A stretch of DNA of 63,799 nucleotides. Source: an uncultured bacterium. GTDB lineage: Bacteria > Bacillota > Clostridia > UBA1381. Below, in pieces: positions 59,601-63,799 of the stretch. The stretch is from assembly GCA_905215805.1 (NCBI GenBank), contig CAJMRL010000013.1, positions 1-63,799 on the forward strand, given 5' to 3'. Both the position numbers and the translations under genes were made by a program. The notes beneath the pieces were generated by a model that worked only from the letters and a program-made list of their open reading frames with translations, had not been told where the DNA came from and did no database searches. Position 1 is the stretch's first letter, and each line of letters begins with the position of its first letter.

Positions 59601-60398
59601 CTATGGCATAATGATATTGTTATCATCGAATGCAAGTTTGATTTCCTTTAATATTTCTCTTTTTACGCTGAACTGGTTTTCATGGTCACAGAATGCCGTC
59701 ATCGATATTCTCACGGCAAAATCATTAAGCTCCGAAACACCTAATACCTTTGGCGGCTCAAGCATATCGGACGAGCTTTCATAAAGCGCGGCAAGAGTAT
59801 CTTCTATCAAAGTCAATACCTTTCGCAGATCCTGCTTATAAGAGACCGACACGCTCAATATAATGCTTTTGTTTGTTTTTGAATGATTTATTATTTTGGT
59901 CATATTTCCGTTGGGAATTATAAGCTTATCGCCCTCAAAGTTTTTTATAACAGTTGTGCGTATCGATATTTTTTCAACTGTTCCCATAAAATTCTCGACT
60001 GTAACTATATCTCCAATGCTGTATTGGTTTTCAAGCAATACAAAAAATCCGCTTATTGCATCCTTTATAAGGCTTTGCGCGCCGAATGTCACCGCAACGC
60101 CGACGATTCCTGTAGCAGCTATCACAGATGAAGCGTTTATATTAAAATATATATGGATTATGTAAAGCGCGGCGAAGAAGTATATAATTACGGATAAAAG
60201 AGTTCTGAACACTCCGGCGTGGGTTTTATACCGCGCGTCGAGATTTTCCTCGACACGGCGGTCTATTCGCCTGACCTCGGAGCCGAGCTTTTTCATTATT
60301 ATTCTGAGCACTACCTTGTCCGCAATAAGCGCGAGTATAATGCTTATGATTGCCCGGACAAGCTTTAAGGCAAAGAAATCGGTTATTATTTCAAGCAT
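59601..60398 (-). CDS. mscS: MscS-family mechanosensitive channel
   Basis: A 265-aa small-conductance channel with three N-terminal membrane helices; the pore helix GVAVTFGAQSLIKDAISGFFVLLE is seen in pieces, with Gly/Ala packing, followed by the beta domain (SIGDIVTVENFMGTVEKI) and the alpha-beta vestibule. It opens on membrane tension to release osmolytes after hypo-osmotic shock. GAAAGGA precedes the ATG; first gene of the mscS-rsmF pair. Confidence 0.93.
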   Translation of the reverse strand: MLEIITDFFALKLVRAIISIILALIADKVVLRIIMKKLGSEVRRIDRRVEENLDARYKTHAGVFRTLLSVIIYFFAALYIIHIYFNINASSVIAATGIVGVAVTFGAQSLIKDAISGFFVLLENQYSIGDIVTVENFMGTVEKISIRTTVIKNFEGDKLIIPNGNMTKIINHSKTNKSIILSVSVSYKQDLRKVLTLIEDTLAALYESSSDMLEPPKVLGVSELNDFAVRISMTAFCDHENQFSVKREILKEIKLAFDDNNIIMP

Positions 60399-60468
60399 GG
60401 TATCCTTCCTTTCGAGCAGTATTAAAAATAAACATGTCTTAATTTTATTGGTATACTGTTACATATAT

Positions 60469-60497
60469 AGTATAAACTAAAAAATAAAATATGTCAA
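60469..60497 (-). promoter_or_regulatory. promoter of mscS-rsmF
   Basis: TTGACA (60497-60492) and TATACT (60474-60469) on the minus strand, 17 nt apart. Confidence 0.7.
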
Positions 60498-60584
60498 TGT
60501 GAATAATAATATTGTAAAATTGTTATAAAATCATCAAAGTTTTTGTGCAAAAAGAAGAAATAAATGTTAAATTTATATTTGCAC

Positions 60585-60613
60585 TTGTATATTGGCGGAT
60601 TTTGAGGTACAAT
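60585..60613 (+). promoter_or_regulatory. promoter of gapA
   Basis: TTGTAT (60585-60590) and TACAAT (60608-60613), 17 nt apart; leader about 55 nt. Confidence 0.6.
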
Positions 60614-60673
60614 ATAGTAAAGGGATATGTATGCCCGAAAAAAAATTAATTAATTTTTTAGGAGGTAATTCCA

Positions 60674-61687
60674 ATGGCAGTAAAAGTTGCTATCAATGGT
60701 TTCGGCCGTATCGGACGTCTTGCGTTCAGACAGATGTTCGGCGCAGAGGGTTATGAGGTTGTAGCTATAAACGACCTTACAAGCCCGAAGATGCTTGCAC
60801 ATCTTTTAAAGTATGATTCATCACAGGGTAAGTACGCTCTTGCTGATAAGGTATCGGCAGGCGAGGATTCAATCACAGTTGACGGTAAGGAAATCAAGAT
60901 CTACGCATTTCCGGACGCTAACAACTGCCCGTGGGGCGATCTTGATGTAGACGTTGTTCTTGAGTGCTCAGGCTTCTATACATCAAAGGCAAAGGCTCAG
61001 GCTCATATCAATGCAGGCGCTAAGAAGGTTGTTATTTCAGCTCCGGCAGGCAATGACCTTCCGACAATCGTTTACAATGTAAACCATGAAACACTTAAGG
61101 CCGATGACACAATCATTTCAGCTGCTTCTTGTACAACAAACTGCTTGGCTCCGATGGCTGACGCTCTTAACAAGTATGCTCCTATCCAGTCAGGTATCAT
61201 GTGCACAATTCACGCTTACACAGGCGACCAGATGACACTTGACGGTCCGCAGAGAAAGGGTGACTTGAGAAGATCAAGAGCTGCTGCTGTTAACATCGTT
61301 CCGAACTCAACAGGCGCTGCAAAGGCAATCGGTCTTGTTATTCCGGAGCTTAACGGAAAGCTTATCGGTTCAGCTCAGAGAGTTCCTACTCCGACAGGTT
61401 CAACAACAATCCTTACAGCTGTTGTTAAGGGTGATGTTACTAAGGAAGGAATCAACGCTGCAATGAAGGCTGCTGCAAACGAGTCATTCGGTTACAACGA
61501 GGATGAGATCGTTTCATCAGATATCGTAGGTATGAGATACGGTTCATTGTTTGACGCAACTCAGACAATGGTAGCAGAAATCGGCGATGGCTTGTATGAG
61601 GTACAGGTTGTATCATGGTATGACAACGAGAACTCATACACATCACAGATGGTAAGAACAATCAAGTATTTCGCTGAGTTGAAATAA
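60674..61687 (+). CDS. gapA: glyceraldehyde-3-phosphate dehydrogenase
   Basis: A 337-aa NAD-dependent glycolytic enzyme. NGFGRIGRLAFR binds NAD, SAASCTTNCLAP contains the catalytic Cys, and HAYTGDQMTLDGP follows. Codon usage is strongly biased to a few codons, as expected for high expression. It lies alone with its own promoter and terminator, 35 kb from pgk-tpiA-gpmI, rather than in one operon. AGGAGGTAATTCC precedes the ATG. Confidence 0.98.
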   Translation: MAVKVAINGFGRIGRLAFRQMFGAEGYEVVAINDLTSPKMLAHLLKYDSSQGKYALADKVSAGEDSITVDGKEIKIYAFPDANNCPWGDLDVDVVLECSGFYTSKAKAQAHINAGAKKVVISAPAGNDLPTIVYNVNHETLKADDTIISAASCTTNCLAPMADALNKYAPIQSGIMCTIHAYTGDQMTLDGPQRKGDLRRSRAAAVNIVPNSTGAAKAIGLVIPELNGKLIGSAQRVPTPTGSTTILTAVVKGDVTKEGINAAMKAAANESFGYNEDEIVSSDIVGMRYGSLFDATQTMVAEIGDGLYEVQVVSWYDNENSYTSQMVRTIKYFAELK

Positions 61688-61709
61688 TCCAAGTCAGGTA
61701 TAATTACAG

Positions 61710-61738
61710 AAAAGCCGTCCGACATGGGCGGCTTTTTT
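61710..61738 (+). terminator. gapA terminator
   Basis: AAAGCCGTCC and GGGCGGCTTT form an imperfect 10-bp stem, then six T. Confidence 0.88.
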
Positions 61739-61760
61739 GGGGATAGCGTGAGGTGAATTT

Positions 61761-62561
61761 ATGATAAAATTTATAGCGTGCGATATGGACGGTACTCTTT
61801 TAAACAGTAATAAGGAGTTTCCGAAGCGTTTTGAATATGTGCTTGAGGAGCTTGACAAGCGTGGGGTGAAATTTGCTATTTCCAGCGGCAGACAGTATTA
61901 CAGCTTATGCGAGCAGCTCAAAAATGTTAGAGACAAGATATATATAATAGCCGAAAACGGGGCAATGGTTTATGACGATAAGGGTAGTCAGCTTATATGC
62001 GAGAGTGTTGATACAAAAAGCTGCGTTGATATAATAAAGCTTATAAAGAGCGATAAGGATTTGTATCCGGTTGTATGCGGAGTAAAGAGCGCTTACGGCG
62101 AGGCAAGAAATGAGCCGGTGCTGCATGAGATACTCCCCTATTATCTGGCGTATGAGACTGTTGACGATTTGTGCAAAGCGGCTGAAAATGACGAGGTTTT
62201 AAAGCTTGCGATATATGATAACTTAGGCTCGGAGGCGCATTGCTATAAATTATTGTCAGACTATTATGATAGTCATATAGTTGCGGTATCCGGAAGCAAT
62301 TGGCTTGACGTTATGAAAAAGGGAGTTACAAAGGGCAGCGCTATAGATAAGCTGAGAGAGATTTACGGCTGGAAAAAGGATGAGTGCATGGCGTTCGGCG
62401 ATTTTATGAACGATTATGATATGATGCTTTCGTGCGGAGAAAGCTATGCGATGGAAAACGCGCATCCGGATTTAAAAAGGATATGCAAGTATATCGCGCC
62501 CAGCAATGATGATGACGGTGTTATGAAGGTTATTTGCCGTGAATTTGGGATTGAATATTAG
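61761..62561 (+). CDS. Cof-type HAD-IIB phosphatase
   Basis: A 266-aa HAD hydrolase. Motif I is CDMDGTLLNS (residues 7-16, both catalytic Asp), motif II SSGRQ, motif III Lys near KGVTKGSAI, and motif IV FGDFMNDYDM. The Cof-type cap domain sits between II and III. Such enzymes hydrolyse sugar phosphates or cofactors such as FMN or pyridoxal phosphate; the substrate is not evident. GAGGTGAAT precedes the ATG. Confidence 0.92.
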   Translation: MIKFIACDMDGTLLNSNKEFPKRFEYVLEELDKRGVKFAISSGRQYYSLCEQLKNVRDKIYIIAENGAMVYDDKGSQLICESVDTKSCVDIIKLIKSDKDLYPVVCGVKSAYGEARNEPVLHEILPYYLAYETVDDLCKAAENDEVLKLAIYDNLGSEAHCYKLLSDYYDSHIVAVSGSNWLDVMKKGVTKGSAIDKLREIYGWKKDECMAFGDFMNDYDMMLSCGESYAMENAHPDLKRICKYIAPSNDDDGVMKVICREFGIEY

Positions 62562-62569
62562 AATGGATA

Positions 62570-62603
62570 AAGCAGACAAAGCCATGCGGTTTTGTCTGCT
62601 TCT
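62570..62603. terminator. terminator between convergent genes
   Basis: AAGCAGACAAA and TTTGTCTGCTT form an 11-bp stem around CCATGCGG-like loop sequence. Confidence 0.88.
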
Positions 62604-62625
62604 TAATACGACAGTTTCTTATTTG

Positions 62626-63639
62626 CTATTTGCTTTTTTTAAAAAAGGCTGAATATTTTATTTTTTCTTCCTCACTGATGCCGGCTGCAGATAAAGCCTG
62701 TTCAAGCGACCAGTTCATGTTATTTATGAGATTTGAAAGGATTTCGATTTTTCCTTTTTCCATGCCTTTTTCCATGCCCTTTTCCATGCCTTCTTTTATG
62801 CCTTCTTCCATTCCGCTGTTGAAGCCTTTGTTGAAGCCTTCTTCAAGAATACCAACGCTTACATTACACATAACAGACACCTCGCTTTCTAATTCCTTAG
62901 TCATTTCTATTTTAAAATCATTTTCAAGAATATTCTTCTTATCTTCCGCTTTTATATCAGCAGACATCAGCGTGTTCAATAAATTGATCGCACCGCAGCT
63001 GTTTTCGTCATCCGATTTTCCAAGACAAAACATGATTACTGACATCAAGTCATAATTCTCATGATTTTCCGGAGCGCTTCCATATATACTGTCTTCACAC
63101 ATGCGATACCTCATAATTGTATTCATACGTTTTTTAGGAGGATTTGTGCATATCCATATTGAATATACCTTTTTAATTTTATCATAGTGTGATTCGCTAA
63201 ATATTGTTCCATACTGAGATGAAATCATTCTGCTGCAATAGTATATGCCGCGTTTTATAAGAGGATATCCCGGGTAATAGTTATTTTGCGCTTCAATATT
63301 TATAATAAGCTCTATAATGTCTTCAGATTTCGGAACAAATGCCCTAAACCTTATATCATATGTAACAGTACCCTCTTTAAGCGATGAATCCTCAGTGTTT
63401 TCACCTATGATAAACTCCGTTTCATCACGATGAAGAGGAACACTTGAAATTTCTGGAGAGCCTTCAATATATTTTTTTGCAATGTCATTAACACTGCAGT
63501 CACTGTATTCTTCGACGCATTCCTTTAAAATCCATGCAAGTATTGATTTGTTGGCAAGAAGCCTTTTACAGGCTGCGTCATATACAGCGCCGTTTTTTGC
63601 AGCCGTAAGTTTTTTTGAAAGTGTTTTATCAATTCTCAT
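62626..63639 (-). CDS. Rpn-family recombination-promoting nuclease / PD-(D/E)XK transposase-like
   Basis: A 337-aa protein. The N-terminal 200 residues carry the PD-(D/E)XK nuclease fold: KNGAVYDAACKRLLANK, then DIRFRAFVP...IELIINIEAQNNYYPGYPL, whose E-x-Q is the nuclease signature, followed by YCSRMISSQYG. The C-terminus has a repeat array (GMEEGIKEGMEKGMEKGMEKG) leading to a helical tail, as seen in Rpn and DUF4351-type proteins. These occur in many copies in gut Clostridia and may promote RecA-independent recombination or act in defence. The ATG has GGAGG about 12 nt upstream. Confidence 0.85.
   Translation of the reverse strand: MRIDKTLSKKLTAAKNGAVYDAACKRLLANKSILAWILKECVEEYSDCSVNDIAKKYIEGSPEISSVPLHRDETEFIIGENTEDSSLKEGTVTYDIRFRAFVPKSEDIIELIINIEAQNNYYPGYPLIKRGIYYCSRMISSQYGTIFSESHYDKIKKVYSIWICTNPPKKRMNTIMRYRMCEDSIYGSAPENHENYDLMSVIMFCLGKSDDENSCGAINLLNTLMSADIKAEDKKNILENDFKIEMTKELESEVSVMCNVSVGILEEGFNKGFNSGMEEGIKEGMEKGMEKGMEKGKIEILSNLINNMNWSLEQALSAAGISEEEKIKYSAFFKKSK
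62755..62815 (-). repeat. tandem GMEKG-coding repeats
   Basis: Three near-identical 12-bp units code for GMEKGMEKGMEKG in the Rpn-family gene, flanked by diverged units. A slippage-prone length polymorphism is likely. Confidence 0.8.
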
Positions 63640-63730
63640 TCGTACCGCCCTCCTGATGTTATTTTATCATAATAGAATAATAAAATCAAGCAAAATTTAA
63701 AATGGATATACAAAAAATGACTTTTATATA

Positions 63731-63760
63731 CCCGAGTTTGCCACTCCCGAGTTTGCCACT
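63731..63760. repeat. two perfect 15-bp tandem copies near the right edge
   Basis: CCCGAGTTTGCCACT occurs twice in a row (63731-63745 and 63746-63760). The surrounding stretch 63640-63799 contains no gene. It may be the edge of a longer array that ended the assembly. Confidence 0.85.
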
Positions 63761-63799
63761 TGTAACGAAAATGTAATATAAAAATTTGAGGCTAGGCCT

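Noticed and set aside
62755..62815. CRISPR-like repeat array
   Set aside because: The units are contiguous 12-bp coding repeats with no spacers and translate to GMEKG.
62630..63055. 141-aa plus-strand ORF rich in Phe, Pro, Met
   Set aside because: It is the antisense frame of the GMEKG repeats and the Rpn-family C-terminus.
63731..63760. CRISPR repeat
   Set aside because: Two adjacent 15-bp units without spacers, and no cas genes in the window.

Overview
The window looks like the replication-origin region of an anaerobic, endospore-forming Firmicute of class Clostridia. The support is indirect but consistent: strong AGGAGG-type ribosome sites, sigma-A promoters with 17-nt spacers, T-tailed terminators, many ATA and AGA codons, spmAB and a tricistronic gerABC operon, a DnaD-domain protein and a DnaI/DnaC-type helicase loader, Soj/Spo0J-type parAB with parS sites, and a class A RNase P RNA. 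I cannot name a genus. The two ends do not close on each other, and the right end carries a short tandem repeat, so this may be a whole contig.

Layout. 1-3.3 kb: a small unknown gene, an AbgT transporter and an M14 peptidase. 3.4-3.55 kb: a promoter-structured RNA-terminator unit. 3.7-11.3 kb: one long plus-strand operon (tyrA, queF, queC, queD, queE, folE, a DUF2264 protein, tcdA, comM-like) that holds the whole GTP-to-preQ1 route. 11.4-20.8 kb: initiator tRNA, a DnaD-like gene, and rpoB-rpoC. 20.8-28 kb: a toxin-antitoxin pair, an AbrB-like regulator, holB, spmAB, and the lower-glycolysis genes pgk-tpiA-gpmI. 28-33 kb: rnpB and an operon of ppx, ppk1 and an SDR reductase. 33-40 kb: a second toxin-antitoxin pair, dnaA, dnaN, an MBL hydrolase, hemZ and a helicase loader.

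40-47 kb: a lipoprotein, a Nif3-like gene and trmK; a dense DnaA-box cluster (probable oriC, 41.95-42.19 kb); then serS, a coiled-coil membrane protein, DUF4446, parB and parA. 46.5-52.4 kb: the first parS, a third toxin-antitoxin locus whose toxin is reduced to a 20-codon stump, a lysine riboswitch controlling asd-fic-dapA-dapB, and an M18 aminopeptidase. 52.4-63.8 kb: a DUF1273 gene, a broken Rpn/PD-(D/E)XK gene, the germinant receptor operon with a previously uncalled 53-aa membrane protein, rsmF-like, mscS, gapA, a Cof-type phosphatase and an intact Rpn-family gene.

The strongest leads are the DnaA-box cluster lying 6.6 kb from dnaA, with a weaker second cluster between dnaA and dnaN; five perfect parS sites all on one side of it, two of them built into 32-bp palindromes that double as gene-end hairpins; the internally deleted toxin; an autoinhibited Fic enzyme embedded in the lysine operon; and three promoter-driven non-coding transcripts. 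No search or folding program was run; all assignments are from reading the sequence and from family knowledge.
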